Source: Modestobacter altitudinis (GTDB lineage: Bacteria; Actinomycetota; Actinomycetes; Mycobacteriales; Geodermatophilaceae). From it: 64,000 nt of DNA. This document shows, in pieces, positions 42,913 to 51,533 of the stretch. Within the stretch, counting starts at the first letter, position 1. The number at the start of each line of letters is the position of its first letter. The notes beneath the pieces are model-generated. The model ran no database searches. It was given only the letters and a program-made list of their open reading frames with translations, and was not told the DNA's origin. A program made the position numbers and the translations under genes. The stretch is taken from contig NZ_SJEW01000008.1 in assembly GCF_005930475.1 (NCBI RefSeq), positions 1-64,000 of the forward strand, written 5' to 3'.

Positions 42913-42947
42913 GACGGCGGCGTCCTCGGACCGGGGGCGCCGCCGTC
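42913..42947. terminator. Hairpin between nuclease and FNT channel genes
   Basis: GACGGCGGCG (42913-42922) pairs perfectly with CGCCGCCGTC (42938-42947). It lies between two converging genes whose stops are at 42893 and 42961, so it can act on both transcripts. Confidence 0.55.
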
Positions 42948-42960
42948 TGCCGTTCCCGGC

Positions 42961-43809
42961 TCAGGCCCGCTCGGCGTCCGGTGCCGAGGGCGCCGCGACC
43001 GGGTCGGGCTGGTCGCGCAGGAACAGGTACCAGTAGGACGTCGAGACGAAGACGACGGCGCCCACCAGGTTGCCCACCCCGGCGAACAGCCAGTTCAGCA
43101 GCACGTCGCCCCAGGTCAGGTCCGGGACGCCGGCGAAGATCGCGGCGGGCAGGAAGAACATGTTGGCCACCACGTGGTCGAAGCCCATCGCCACGAACGC
43201 CATGATCGGGAAGAAGATCACCAGCACCTTGCCGGAGACGTTCTTGGTCGCCAGGGACATCCACACCGCCAGGCAGACCAGCCAGTTGCAGCCGATCCCG
43301 CGCAGGAAGACCTGCCAGTGCGACTCCCCGGTCGCCTTGCCCTCGGCGATGGCGGCCAGCCGCTCGTAGGTCAGCCCGGGGCTCCCGCTGGCCCCGGCGT
43401 GCCCGATCACGCCGGTCTGCACGGCGAGGAAGAAGGCGACGAAGACCGCGCCGATCAGGTTGCCGATCAGCACCAGGGTCAGGTTGCGGACGACGTCGGC
43501 CACGGTGATCCGGCCGCGCATCGCGCTGAGCGGGACCAGCATCATGTTGCCCGTCGCCAGGTCCGACCCCGCGATCAGGACCAGCACCAGGCCGAGGGTG
43601 AACGCCGCGCCCATGAACAGCGTCGGCAGCGTGCCCCAGGTCGCCGGGTCGAGGCCCGAGGACACGGTGATCGCCACCAGGGCGCCGAAGGAGATGTACG
43701 CCCCGGCGAGGAAGGAGCTGACGAGCACCCGGTCCCAGCTGCGATGGGTCTTCTTCGCTCCCGTCTCGACGGCGGCCTGGGCCATCTCCTGCGGTTCACG
43801 ATCGGTCAT
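42961..43809 (-). CDS. Formate/nitrite transporter family channel
   Basis: A 282-residue FNT (FocA/NirC) channel with six membrane helices. Recognisable landmarks are the first helix SSFLAGAYISFGALV, the half-helix segment SDLATGNMML and its repeat GIGCNWLVCLAVWM, and FDHVVANMFFLPAAIF containing the conserved gating His. The family passes formate, nitrite or hydrosulfide as pentamers. ATG at 43809 is the natural start before a short charged N-terminus. No adjacent formate or nitrite metabolism gene is seen, so the substrate cannot be chosen. It is divergent from the acyl-CoA ligase across a 216-base region containing a strong hairpin. Confidence 0.9.
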   Translation of the reverse strand: MTDREPQEMAQAAVETGAKKTHRSWDRVLVSSFLAGAYISFGALVAITVSSGLDPATWGTLPTLFMGAAFTLGLVLVLIAGSDLATGNMMLVPLSAMRGRITVADVVRNLTLVLIGNLIGAVFVAFFLAVQTGVIGHAGASGSPGLTYERLAAIAEGKATGESHWQVFLRGIGCNWLVCLAVWMSLATKNVSGKVLVIFFPIMAFVAMGFDHVVANMFFLPAAIFAGVPDLTWGDVLLNWLFAGVGNLVGAVVFVSTSYWYLFLRDQPDPVAAPSAPDAERA

Positions 43810-43914
43810 GTGCGCCTCCGAGGGGGTGCCGCGGCGGCCGGGGCTGGGCCGCGAGGGTCAGCGTCCCCGGCGGTGTGCTCTCCCGCCAGGCGAGCCGGGT
43901 GCCACCCCCGGCGC

Positions 43915-43949
43915 TCGTGCTCTGCTGCCTGGCGGGCAGCAGAGCACGA
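43915..43949. promoter_or_regulatory. 15-bp perfect hairpin in a divergent promoter region
   Basis: TCGTGCTCTGCTGCC (43915-43929) pairs exactly with 43935-43949 across a 5-base loop. It stands between the divergent starts of the FNT channel (43809) and the acyl-CoA ligase (44026), where a terminator is not expected. Possible roles are an operator, a transcript insulator, or one copy of a dispersed element. Confidence 0.5.
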
Positions 43950-44025
43950 CTGCCCGCCGGGTCGCACCGGGCGGGGCGCAGAATGGTTTCCGGTGGCAAC
44001 GACGTCACCATGAGCTGGAGGTGCC

Positions 44026-45561
44026 GTGCCCGAGGTCCACGACCCGTTCGACAGCAGCGGCACCGAGGTCGGTGCCGACGGGGTCCGCCGGTACACCGGG
44101 CTGCACCGCAACGTCGTCGCCCTGCTCCAGGAGACCGTGCAGCGCCACCCGGACCGCCCCGCCGTGGTCGAGCTGGACGGGCCGGCGGTCGGCTACGCCG
44201 AGCTGTGGGAGCGCGCCGCCCGGGTGGCCGGCGGACTGCGGGACGCCGGGGTGGGCCGTGGTGACCGGGTCGCCGTCCGGTTGGGCAACGGGCTGGACTG
44301 GCTGCTCGCCTTCTGGGGCACCCACCTGGCCGGCGGCATCGTCGTCCCGCTGAACACCCGGCTGGCCGAGGCCGAGGTCGAGTACGTCCTCGCCGACTGC
44401 GGCGCCGCCCACGTCGTCCGGCCGGGGGAGCCGCTGCCCGACGGGGAGCCCGGCGAGGCCGCCGACCCCGCGCACGGCGACGTGGCCGCGCTGTTCTACA
44501 CCAGCGGCACGACCGGCCGCCCCAAGGGCGCGATGCTCACGCACGAGAACTTCCTGTCGACCATCGAGAGCGTCATCCGCTGCCGCCAGCTCTCCCGCGA
44601 CCCCGGGGTCTCGAACGCGACCCTCATCTCGGTGCCGCTGTTCCACGTCACCGGCTGCTGCTCGCAGATGATGACCCAGGTCGCGCTGGGCGGGCTGTCC
44701 GTCGTGATGCCGCGGTTCGACCCGGCGGCGTTCCTGGCGGCTGTGCCGCGCCACGGCATCACCCTGCTGACCAGCGTGCCGACGATCTACGAGCTGGTGC
44801 TGCGGCACCCCGCCTTCCCGACGACCGACGTCTCCACCGTGCGGACGCTGAGCTACGGCGGTGCCCCGATCGCCCCGGACCTGGTGCAGCGGCTGCTCGA
44901 GGCGTTCCCGCGCGCGCGGCTGGGCAACGGGTTCGGGCTGTCCGAGACCTCGGCGCTGGCGACCTTCCTGCCGCACGAGTACGCCGCCACGCACGCCGAC
45001 GCCGTCGGCTTCCCGACCCCGGTGAACGACGTGCGGGTCGACCGGCCGGACGACGAGACCGGCATCGGCGAGCTGCTGGTGCGCGGGCCCAACGTCGTCG
45101 CCGGGTACTGGGGCGACCCGGCGCGGACGGCGGAGACCTTCGTGCACGGCTGGCTGCACACCGGCGACATGGCCACGATCACCGACGGCCCCGGCTTCGC
45201 CGGCCTGGTGCGGATCGTCGACCGGGCCAAGGACATGATCAACCGCGGCGGGGAGAACGTGTACTCCGTCGAGGTGGAGAACGCGCTGGCCGCCCATCCC
45301 GACGTCGTCGAGGTGGCGGTGGTCGGGGTCGCGGACCCGGTGATGGGGGAGAAGGTCGGCGCCGTGGTGCTGCCCCGCCCGGGGGTGACGGCGGGGGAGC
45401 TCGTCCCGTCGCTCATCGCCTTCGCCCGCACCCGGCTCGCCGACTTCAAGGTGCCGCAGTTCGTCCGGGTGCTGGAGGCGCCGCTGCCGCGCAACGCCGG
45501 CGGCAAGGTGCTCAAGAGCCCGCTGCGCCAGCAGACCGAGTGGACCGCCGTCCCGCGCTGA
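44026..45561 (+). CDS. Acyl-CoA synthetase (AMP-forming), long/medium-chain type
   Basis: A 511-residue acid-CoA ligase of the ANL superfamily. The ATP-binding P-loop is YTSGTTGRPKGAM, followed by the aromatic loop VPLFHVTGCC, motif LSYGGAPIAPDL, NGFGLSETSAL, the hinge DRAKDMINRGGENVYSVEVE and the C-terminal catalytic Lys in PRNAGGKVLK. It would activate a carboxylic acid to its CoA ester through an adenylate. GTG at 44026 has GGAGGTGCC directly upstream, a strong site. A link to the FadE pair 12 kb away is possible but not shown by position. It stands alone, with an unstructured gap before the subtilase gene. Confidence 0.9.
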   Translation: MPEVHDPFDSSGTEVGADGVRRYTGLHRNVVALLQETVQRHPDRPAVVELDGPAVGYAELWERAARVAGGLRDAGVGRGDRVAVRLGNGLDWLLAFWGTHLAGGIVVPLNTRLAEAEVEYVLADCGAAHVVRPGEPLPDGEPGEAADPAHGDVAALFYTSGTTGRPKGAMLTHENFLSTIESVIRCRQLSRDPGVSNATLISVPLFHVTGCCSQMMTQVALGGLSVVMPRFDPAAFLAAVPRHGITLLTSVPTIYELVLRHPAFPTTDVSTVRTLSYGGAPIAPDLVQRLLEAFPRARLGNGFGLSETSALATFLPHEYAATHADAVGFPTPVNDVRVDRPDDETGIGELLVRGPNVVAGYWGDPARTAETFVHGWLHTGDMATITDGPGFAGLVRIVDRAKDMINRGGENVYSVEVENALAAHPDVVEVAVVGVADPVMGEKVGAVVLPRPGVTAGELVPSLIAFARTRLADFKVPQFVRVLEAPLPRNAGGKVLKSPLRQQTEWTAVPR

Positions 45562-45578
45562 CGGCCCCTCGCCGACGT

Positions 45579-45615
45579 CGCGCCTCCGGTGAGCCGCCCG
45601 GTCGCCGAAGGCGCG
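45579..45615 (+). terminator. Weak hairpin downstream of the acyl-CoA ligase
   Basis: CGCGCCT (45579-45585) pairs with AGGCGCG (45609-45615) across a 23-base loop, 17 bases past the ligase stop. The right arm overlaps the recurring 12-mer GCCGAAGGCGCG. Confidence 0.35.
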
Positions 45616-45727
45616 CGGTGGGCGATCGAGCGGGAGATCCCTCGATCGGGGCATCCAGTTCTGCGCGCCGGCTGTCGATGCGACCGAACGGCCCGTCTCG
45701 GGTCGCGGCGTCGAGCGAAGGCAGCAG

Positions 45728-48493
45728 ATGAGCGAGCACGGCCAGTACCGCAGCGGCAGCACGCCCCCCCTCCGCCGTCCCGAGGACACCTCGGGTCGGT
45801 ACCGCGGCGTGCTGGCCGGGGCGCGCACCTCACGCCAGCGGGCCGTGGCCGTCGTGGCGACCGCGGCGCTGGGCTTCGGCGGCGCGGCCGCGATCGACCA
45901 GTTCGCGCTCGCCGCTCCCGCTCTCGCGCCGGCGGCCGACGCCGTCCCGGCCGGCGACGGGCTCACCCGGCTCGTCGTGACCGGCGCCGCGGGCAGCGTC
46001 AGCGACGCCGAACTCGCCGCGCTGCAGGGGCACGCCGGGGTGGCCACCGTGCAGCGGGTCTTCGACGGCTCCGCGCTGGTGGCGACGCACGGCCTCGCCC
46101 CGGCCGACCTCGCCGGCGTCGTGGCCGGCGCCGACGTGCAGTTCTCGGCCACCGGGACGTTCTCCGGCGGCACCGTCAGCGACCCCTACTGGGCCCGCTA
46201 CGGCTACAACCTCGCCAACACCGGCAGCAACGCGCTCAACCAGCCGGCCGTCGCCGGGGCGGACGTCGACGCGCCCACCGGCTGGCGGGCCGGCACCGGG
46301 ACCGGGATGGTGCTCGCGGTCACCGACAGCGGCATGGACACCAGCCACCCCGACCTGCAGGGCGCGCTGTGGACCAACCCCGACTGCGACACCGACGCCG
46401 ACGGCGACGGGCTGGTCGGCGACTGCCACGGCTGGAACTTCTACGGCGCCAGCGCCGATGTCGTGAACGGCGGCGGCAACAGCCACGGCACCGGCGTGGC
46501 CGGGATCGCCGGGGCCCGCGCCGGCAACGGCGAGGGCTCGGCCGGGGTCGCTCCCGGGGTGCAGATCATGCCGCTGGTGGTCGGCTACGGCTCGTCGGTG
46601 GACATCACCGCCGCGGCCGCGGCGATCCACTACGCGGTCGACCACGGTGCCGACGTCGTCAACGCCAGCTGGGGCGGCCCCGGGCTGGCCCCGGTGCTCG
46701 CCGCCGCCATCGACTACGCCGACGCCCACGGCGTGCTCGTGGTGGCCGCAGCCGGCAACGACTCCCTCGACCGCGACCGCACCCCGACCTACCCGGCGAA
46801 CTCCACCAGCCCCGCGGTGCTCACCGTCGGGTCCAGCACCGCCGCGGACACGATCAGCTCCTTCTCCGGCTACGGCGCCACGACGGTCGACCTGTTCGCC
46901 CCCGGCCAGGCGATCGTCTCCCCGGCGCCGGGTGGCGGCTACGTCGCCATGGACGGCACCTCGATGGCCGCGCCCGAGGTCGCTGCCGCGGTCGCGCTGT
47001 ACCGGGCGCACTACCCGGCCGCCACCATGACGCAGCTGCGCCAGCAGCTGCTCGACGACACCCAGCCGGTGGCCGCGTTCGCCCGCCGGTCGGTGAGCGG
47101 TGGCCGGCTGTCGCTGACCGCGCTGGGCAACACCGCCGCCGAGGTGCAGTACAGCTTCACCTCGATGGTGGCCGCGGCCGGCCCGGTCGCACCGCAGGTC
47201 GTGGTGAGCGGGTCGACACCGCCGGGCGGCTACGCCGTGCGCTTCGGCCTGGGGGAGGAGTACAGCGGTGAGCTGTTCGCCGTCTCCGGGCAGGCGATCA
47301 CCCTGGACGGCGTCACGGCGACCACCGACGACAGCGGCGAGGCGCTCTTCGACCTGGGCCCGCGCCCCAGCGCCGGCCCGCTGGTGCTGTCGCCGTCCAC
47401 CGAGCTGCAGGCGGCGCGGTACGTGCTGACCGTGCAGCTGTACCGGGATGGCGCCCCGGTGGGCCTCCGGTTCGCCGCTCCGCTGCTGGTGGGGCAGCGG
47501 ACGGTGCCGACGGCACCGGCTCCCAGCGGCTCGGCATCCCCGACGCCACGGGCCACCACCACCCCCACGGCGACCGCGACGAGCACCCCGCGGACGACGA
47601 CCGCCGCGCCGGGCATCCCGAGCGTCGGTGCCCCCACCGCGCCCGGGACCGGACCGGCTGCCCCGACGACGGGCGGCCCGCGCCCGGGCACCTCGGCGCC
47701 CGGTTCGGCCGCGCCCACCGCAGCGGTGCCCACCGCTTCCCAGCCCACCGCGACGAAGCCCACCGCGTCGGTGCCACCGGGCTCGGTCCCCGGCAGCTCG
47801 ACTGCGGCGCCGACGACGACGCGGGCCGCCGGCCCGACGTCCGCCCCGACCAGCGGTGCGGCGACCCCGACCCGGGCGGCGACCCCGACGGCCGGCGTCC
47901 CGACCGGCAGCACGCCGTCGGTGGCCGGCACCAGCGCGCCGACCTCGGCCGGCAGCACCCCGGGCGCCGGCACGGCCCCGACGTCGCCGGGACCGGGGGG
48001 CAGCACCACTTACCCGCCCAGCGGCCCGTTCGGGCTGACCTCGATCAGCCCGACCCGGGTGGGCGTCGAGGGCGGCACCCGGGTCACCGTCACCGGCAGC
48101 GCCATCCCGGCGAACGCCCAGGTGCGCATCGGCCTGACCAGCCCGGCCGTCGTGTCCTCGGTGTCCGCGACGCGGCTGGTGTTCACCACCCCGGCGCTGG
48201 TGGCCGGCACCTACGACGTCTACGTGTCGGTCCCCGGTGGCACCCCCACGGTGCTGACCGGTGGGCTCACCTACCTGCCCGCCGCCAGCGCGCCGACGAC
48301 GCCGGCGGCCGGCACGACCCCGCGGAGCACGCCGACGGCCAGTGCACCGGCCGCCACCCCGACCGCGGCCGCGCCCACCGCCGTCGCCGGGCCGCACGGT
48401 GAGCGGCTGGTCCGCTCGTCGGTGTTCCGCTCGCTGGCGCCGGCGATCTGGCGGGTGAACTGCGCGTCCGCCTGCAGCGGCCTGGCGGTCTGA
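45728..48493 (+). CDS. Secreted subtilisin-like serine peptidase (S8) with IPT/TIG domain
   Basis: A 921-residue exported protease. An N-terminal membrane/signal segment (about 37-65) precedes a prodomain-like region (about 78-145, RLVVTGAAGSVSDAELAAL). The S8 catalytic domain spans about 160-460, with Asp200 in AVTDSGMDTSH, His253 in NSHGTGVAG, oxyanion Asn344 in AAGND and Ser412 in DGTSMAAP. DTDADGDG (221-228) is a calcium-loop candidate. A jelly-roll-like region follows, then a Pro/Ala/Thr/Ser-rich linker (about 591-763), an IPT/TIG domain (about 767-850; SPTRVGVEGGTRVTVTG) and a C-terminal tail with two Cys. It would act at or beyond the cell surface. Confidence 0.88.
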   Translation: MSEHGQYRSGSTPPLRRPEDTSGRYRGVLAGARTSRQRAVAVVATAALGFGGAAAIDQFALAAPALAPAADAVPAGDGLTRLVVTGAAGSVSDAELAALQGHAGVATVQRVFDGSALVATHGLAPADLAGVVAGADVQFSATGTFSGGTVSDPYWARYGYNLANTGSNALNQPAVAGADVDAPTGWRAGTGTGMVLAVTDSGMDTSHPDLQGALWTNPDCDTDADGDGLVGDCHGWNFYGASADVVNGGGNSHGTGVAGIAGARAGNGEGSAGVAPGVQIMPLVVGYGSSVDITAAAAAIHYAVDHGADVVNASWGGPGLAPVLAAAIDYADAHGVLVVAAAGNDSLDRDRTPTYPANSTSPAVLTVGSSTAADTISSFSGYGATTVDLFAPGQAIVSPAPGGGYVAMDGTSMAAPEVAAAVALYRAHYPAATMTQLRQQLLDDTQPVAAFARRSVSGGRLSLTALGNTAAEVQYSFTSMVAAAGPVAPQVVVSGSTPPGGYAVRFGLGEEYSGELFAVSGQAITLDGVTATTDDSGEALFDLGPRPSAGPLVLSPSTELQAARYVLTVQLYRDGAPVGLRFAAPLLVGQRTVPTAPAPSGSASPTPRATTTPTATATSTPRTTTAAPGIPSVGAPTAPGTGPAAPTTGGPRPGTSAPGSAAPTAAVPTASQPTATKPTASVPPGSVPGSSTAAPTTTRAAGPTSAPTSGAATPTRAATPTAGVPTGSTPSVAGTSAPTSAGSTPGAGTAPTSPGPGGSTTYPPSGPFGLTSISPTRVGVEGGTRVTVTGSAIPANAQVRIGLTSPAVVSSVSATRLVFTTPALVAGTYDVYVSVPGGTPTVLTGGLTYLPAASAPTTPAAGTTPRSTPTASAPAATPTAAAPTAVAGPHGERLVRSSVFRSLAPAIWRVNCASACSGLAV

Positions 48494-48504
48494 TCCTCAC
48501 CCCA

Positions 48505-48534
48505 TCTTCGCCAAAAGTGCACTTTTGGCGAAGA
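48505..48534. terminator. 30-bp perfect palindrome (AAGTGNCACTT family), copy 2
   Basis: TCTTCGCCAAAAGTG (48505-48519) is followed immediately by its reverse complement (48520-48534). It lies in the 51-base gap between the converging subtilase and GH15 genes and is flanked by C-rich and G-rich runs, as expected for a bidirectional terminator. Same centre as the palindrome at 4203-4232. Confidence 0.7.
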
Positions 48535-48544
48535 GGGGGTGGGG

Positions 48545-50395
48545 TCAGGCTTCGGAGACGGTGATCGCGGCGTTGACCAGCGCCAGGTGGGACAGCGCCT
48601 GGGGCAGGTTGCCGAGGAAGTCGCCGGTGGCCGGGTCGAGCATCTCGGCGAGCACGCCGACGTCGTTGGCGCACGGCATCAGCTCGTCCATCAGCGCGCG
48701 GGCCTCGTCGACCCGACCGCACAGCGTCAGCGCCGACACCATCCAGAAGGAGCAGGCCAGGAAGACGCCCTCCTCCTTGTGCGCCCCGCTGTACCGGTAC
48801 AGGTGCGGGCCGGCGCCGAGGTCGGCGCGCAGCGCGTCCAGCGTCGAGCTCATCCGCGTCCCGCGGTCGAACCCGCTGATCGCGTGCAGCACGATCGAGG
48901 CGTCCAGCTGGTCGCTGCCGGGGTACCAGACGTAGGCGCCGCGGTCGGCGGACCAGCAGTGCTCGGAGACCCAGGACCGGATCCGCTCGGCCTCACTGCG
49001 CCAGCGGGCGTCGTCGCCGGGGACGTGCCCCGCCTCGGCCAGCTCCACCGCCTTGGTCAGCGCCATCCACGCGCCGAGCTTGGACGTCGTGTAGTGCCGG
49101 GCCTCCGGCAGCTCCCACATGCCGGAGTCCTTGGCCTGCCACCGGTCGCAGGTCAGGTCGGCGATCTGCGCGAGCAGCCGGCCGGTCTCGGCGTCCAGCA
49201 CGTTCCCGTTCTCCACGTACAGCGAGACGATGGCGAACAGGTCGCCGAAGACGCCCAGCTGCAGCTGCCCGGCCGCGTTGTTGCCGCTCACCACCGGGCC
49301 GATGCCACGCCAGCCGGGCACGTCGCGAAACTCCGCGACCGGTACCAGCCCGCCGTCGAGGGAGTAGACGACCTGCGGCTCCGGCCCGTTCTCCCGCACC
49401 GTGGACAGCAGCCAGCTGATCGCGCCGTGGGTCTCCTCGCGCAGCCCGAACCGGAACAGCGCGGTGAGCGCGTAGGCGGAGTCGCGGACCCAGGCGTAGC
49501 GGTAGTCCCAGTTCTTGCCGCCGGCCGGGTCCTCCGGCAGCGAGGTGGTCGCGGCAGCGACCATCGACCCGTTCGCGGCGTGGCTCAGCTGCTTGAGCAG
49601 CAGCGTGCTGCGCCGGACGGCGGTGTCCCACGGGCCGTCCCAGGAGAACTCGGCCATCCAGGCGGTCCAGTTGCCGACGGTGCGGTCGATGCCGCGGTCG
49701 ACGTCCTCGGCACGGGGGAGGAACAGCGGCTCGTCCTCGGTGGCCACCAGGCCGAGCAGCTGCCGGGAGCCCGGCGAGGTGGTGAAGGTGACGTCGATCC
49801 GCCGGTCGCCGACGGTGACCTCGTCGGCGTCCAGGGTGCGGACGGCGAGGGTGAGCCCGTCGACCCGGAGCACCGGGCCGTGCGCGGTCTGGTGCACCCA
49901 CGGCGCAGCGGTGTTCAGGCAGGTGCCCGGCCGGACGGCGGCGCGCATCCGCACGGACCCGGTCAGCCCCTCGATCCGGCGGCCCAGCTCCGACCACGGC
50001 AGCCGGCCGGCGATGCCGGAGTTCAGCGCGTCGGTGACCCGGACCGACCCCGAGGCGGTGGTGAAGGTGGTGGTCAGCACGTTGGTGTGCTCGACGTAGG
50101 ACCGGGCGACGGTGAACTCCTCGACCGGGCACAGCTCGATGCAGCCACCGTTGTCGGCGTCCAGCAGCGCGCCGAACGCGGGGGCGGCGTCCATCTCCGG
50201 CAGCGGCAACCAGTCGATCCGGCCGTCCCGGGCGATCAGCGCGACGGTGCGGCCGTCGCCGATCGCGGCATAGGAGCGCAGGTCGGCGTAGCCGTCGTCG
50301 TCCCGCTCCGCGACCGGGGCCGGGGCGCCGCCCGCACCCCAGTGCAGGTGCGGGCGGCGCTCGGTGTCCTGCGGCGCGGGGTCGTCCGGCGTCAC
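48545..50395 (-). CDS. Glycoside hydrolase family 15 (glucoamylase/trehalase-like)
   Basis: A 616-residue GH15 enzyme. After an N-terminal beta-sandwich domain (about 30-260) comes the alpha/alpha-toroid catalytic domain. Landmarks are NWDYRYAWVRDSAYALTALFRFG, the general acid Glu in GMWELPE with HYTTSKLGAWMAL, and the base region HKEEGVFLACSFWM. Mycobacterial relatives are trehalases; other members cut alpha-1,4-glucans, so trehalose or maltooligosaccharide is the likely substrate. No signal peptide is seen, so it is cytoplasmic. The GTG at 50395 overlaps the stop of the dehydrogenase remnant as GTGA, which ties its translation to that remnant. Confidence 0.88.
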   Translation of the reverse strand: MTPDDPAPQDTERRPHLHWGAGGAPAPVAERDDDGYADLRSYAAIGDGRTVALIARDGRIDWLPLPEMDAAPAFGALLDADNGGCIELCPVEEFTVARSYVEHTNVLTTTFTTASGSVRVTDALNSGIAGRLPWSELGRRIEGLTGSVRMRAAVRPGTCLNTAAPWVHQTAHGPVLRVDGLTLAVRTLDADEVTVGDRRIDVTFTTSPGSRQLLGLVATEDEPLFLPRAEDVDRGIDRTVGNWTAWMAEFSWDGPWDTAVRRSTLLLKQLSHAANGSMVAAATTSLPEDPAGGKNWDYRYAWVRDSAYALTALFRFGLREETHGAISWLLSTVRENGPEPQVVYSLDGGLVPVAEFRDVPGWRGIGPVVSGNNAAGQLQLGVFGDLFAIVSLYVENGNVLDAETGRLLAQIADLTCDRWQAKDSGMWELPEARHYTTSKLGAWMALTKAVELAEAGHVPGDDARWRSEAERIRSWVSEHCWSADRGAYVWYPGSDQLDASIVLHAISGFDRGTRMSSTLDALRADLGAGPHLYRYSGAHKEEGVFLACSFWMVSALTLCGRVDEARALMDELMPCANDVGVLAEMLDPATGDFLGNLPQALSHLALVNAAITVSEA

Positions 50396-50775
50396 GGCGT
50401 CGGCATCCCACCGTTGACGTTGAGGGTCTCGCCGGTGACGTAGCTGGACTCGGGCGAGGCGAGGAAGACGTGGGCCGGGCCGAGCTCGGCCGGCTGGCCG
50501 GCGCGACCCAGCGGGGTTTCCTTGCCGAACTCCGGCAGCGCCTCGGGAGGCTGGCCGCCGGTGGCCTGCAGTGGGGTCCAGAACGGGCCTGGTGCGACGA
50601 CGTTGACCCGGATGCCCCTGGGGGCGAGCTGCTGGGTGCCCCGGTAGCTCTGCTCGCCGTGGTCCGCGCCGGGCGCGAGGTCCTCCGCGAGGCCGGGGGC
50701 GTCCTGGTGCTGCTCCGGGTAGCCGCCGGTCCGGTAGAGCGTGGTGGGGTCGCTGAAGGTGAACTGGTCGGCCAC
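50392..50775 (-). pseudogene. Short-chain dehydrogenase with in-frame internal deletion
   Basis: A 127-codon frame that joins the two ends of a YhdF-type short-chain dehydrogenase. Residues 1-46 are the N-terminal extension (VADQFTFSDPTTLY, EQHQDAPGL, ADHGEQSYRG). From about residue 47 the sequence is the segment after the active site (QLAPRGIRVNVVAPGPFWTP) through to the C-terminus (SYVTGETLNVNGG). The TGxxxGIG nucleotide motif, the NNAG strand and the Ser-Tyr-Lys triad are all missing, roughly 150 residues. The frame is still open and coupled to the GH15 gene by GTGA. GTG at 50775 matches the usual start of the family. Confidence 0.85.
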
Positions 50776-50842
50776 GACCCCGGTCGTGCCCCACTCGGCT
50801 GTAGGCGACACGTGCGGCCGCGGCCCGTCACGCCGACCGCGC

Positions 50843-51529
50843 TCAGGCCACGAGGGAGGCGTAGACGACCACGTTGTCCCGGTAGCTGTCGACGTCGGGA
50901 TCGAAGCCGCCGCCGCAGGTGATCAGCCGCAGCCCGGCCTCGTCGATGTCGCCGTAGACCGACCCGGCCGGGAACTCGTCCTTGGCGTACTGGGCGACCC
51001 GGTCGACGGCGAAGGTCGCGGTGCTGCCGTCGGCGCGGTCGACCAGCACCTGGTCACCGGGGCGCAGCGTGCGCAGGCCCCAGAAGACGCCGGGCTCGCC
51101 GCCCCAGTCGACGTGTCCGGCCAGCACCGCCGGCCCGAGCTCCCCGGGCGTCGGGCTGCGGTCGAACCAGCCGGCCGGGTACCCGCCGGGCGGCACCTCC
51201 ATCGACCCGTCGTCGTCGAACCCGAGCTCCATCACCGGGCTGCGGACCCCCAGCTCGGGGATGGTGACCCGCACCGGCGCACTGCGCGGCATCGTCACCG
51301 GCTCGACCGGCACCGGCACGGTCACCCGCGCGCCGGCCCGCACCGGCGTCGGCTCGAGCGCGTCGACGTCCACGGTGACCAGGGCACCGGCGACGGTGAC
51401 GGGGCCAGGTCCGCCGGCCGGCAGCAGGCACACGGCGGCCACCCCGGCCGCGGAGAGCAGCACCGCCGTGACCGTCCAGGCGCGCGCGGCGAGGGGACGG
51501 CGGGCGGCGCGACGATGGTGCCGGGACAC
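50843..51529 (-). CDS. Class E/F-type sortase
   Basis: A 228-residue sortase with a single N-terminal membrane anchor (about 16-38). The catalytic residues are His139 in LAGHVDW, Cys205 in LITCGG and Arg217 in SYRDNVVVY. Length and motif spacing suit the class E or F sortases of actinomycetes, which link secreted proteins to the cell wall or cleave them. GTG at 51529 starts 4 bases after the stop of the excalibur-type gene, so the two form a tight operon and the upstream protein is the obvious candidate substrate or partner. No classic LPxTG protein is encoded nearby. Confidence 0.88.
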   Translation of the reverse strand: MSRHHRRAARRPLAARAWTVTAVLLSAAGVAAVCLLPAGGPGPVTVAGALVTVDVDALEPTPVRAGARVTVPVPVEPVTMPRSAPVRVTIPELGVRSPVMELGFDDDGSMEVPPGGYPAGWFDRSPTPGELGPAVLAGHVDWGGEPGVFWGLRTLRPGDQVLVDRADGSTATFAVDRVAQYAKDEFPAGSVYGDIDEAGLRLITCGGGFDPDVDSYRDNVVVYASLVA

Positions 51530-51533
51530 CGGG

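Noticed and set aside
45616-45727. Possible riboswitch leader before the subtilase (stem GATCGAG/CTCGATC at 45624-45647)
   Set aside because: A single 7-bp stem without the conserved cores of c-di-AMP, c-di-GMP or other known riboswitches.
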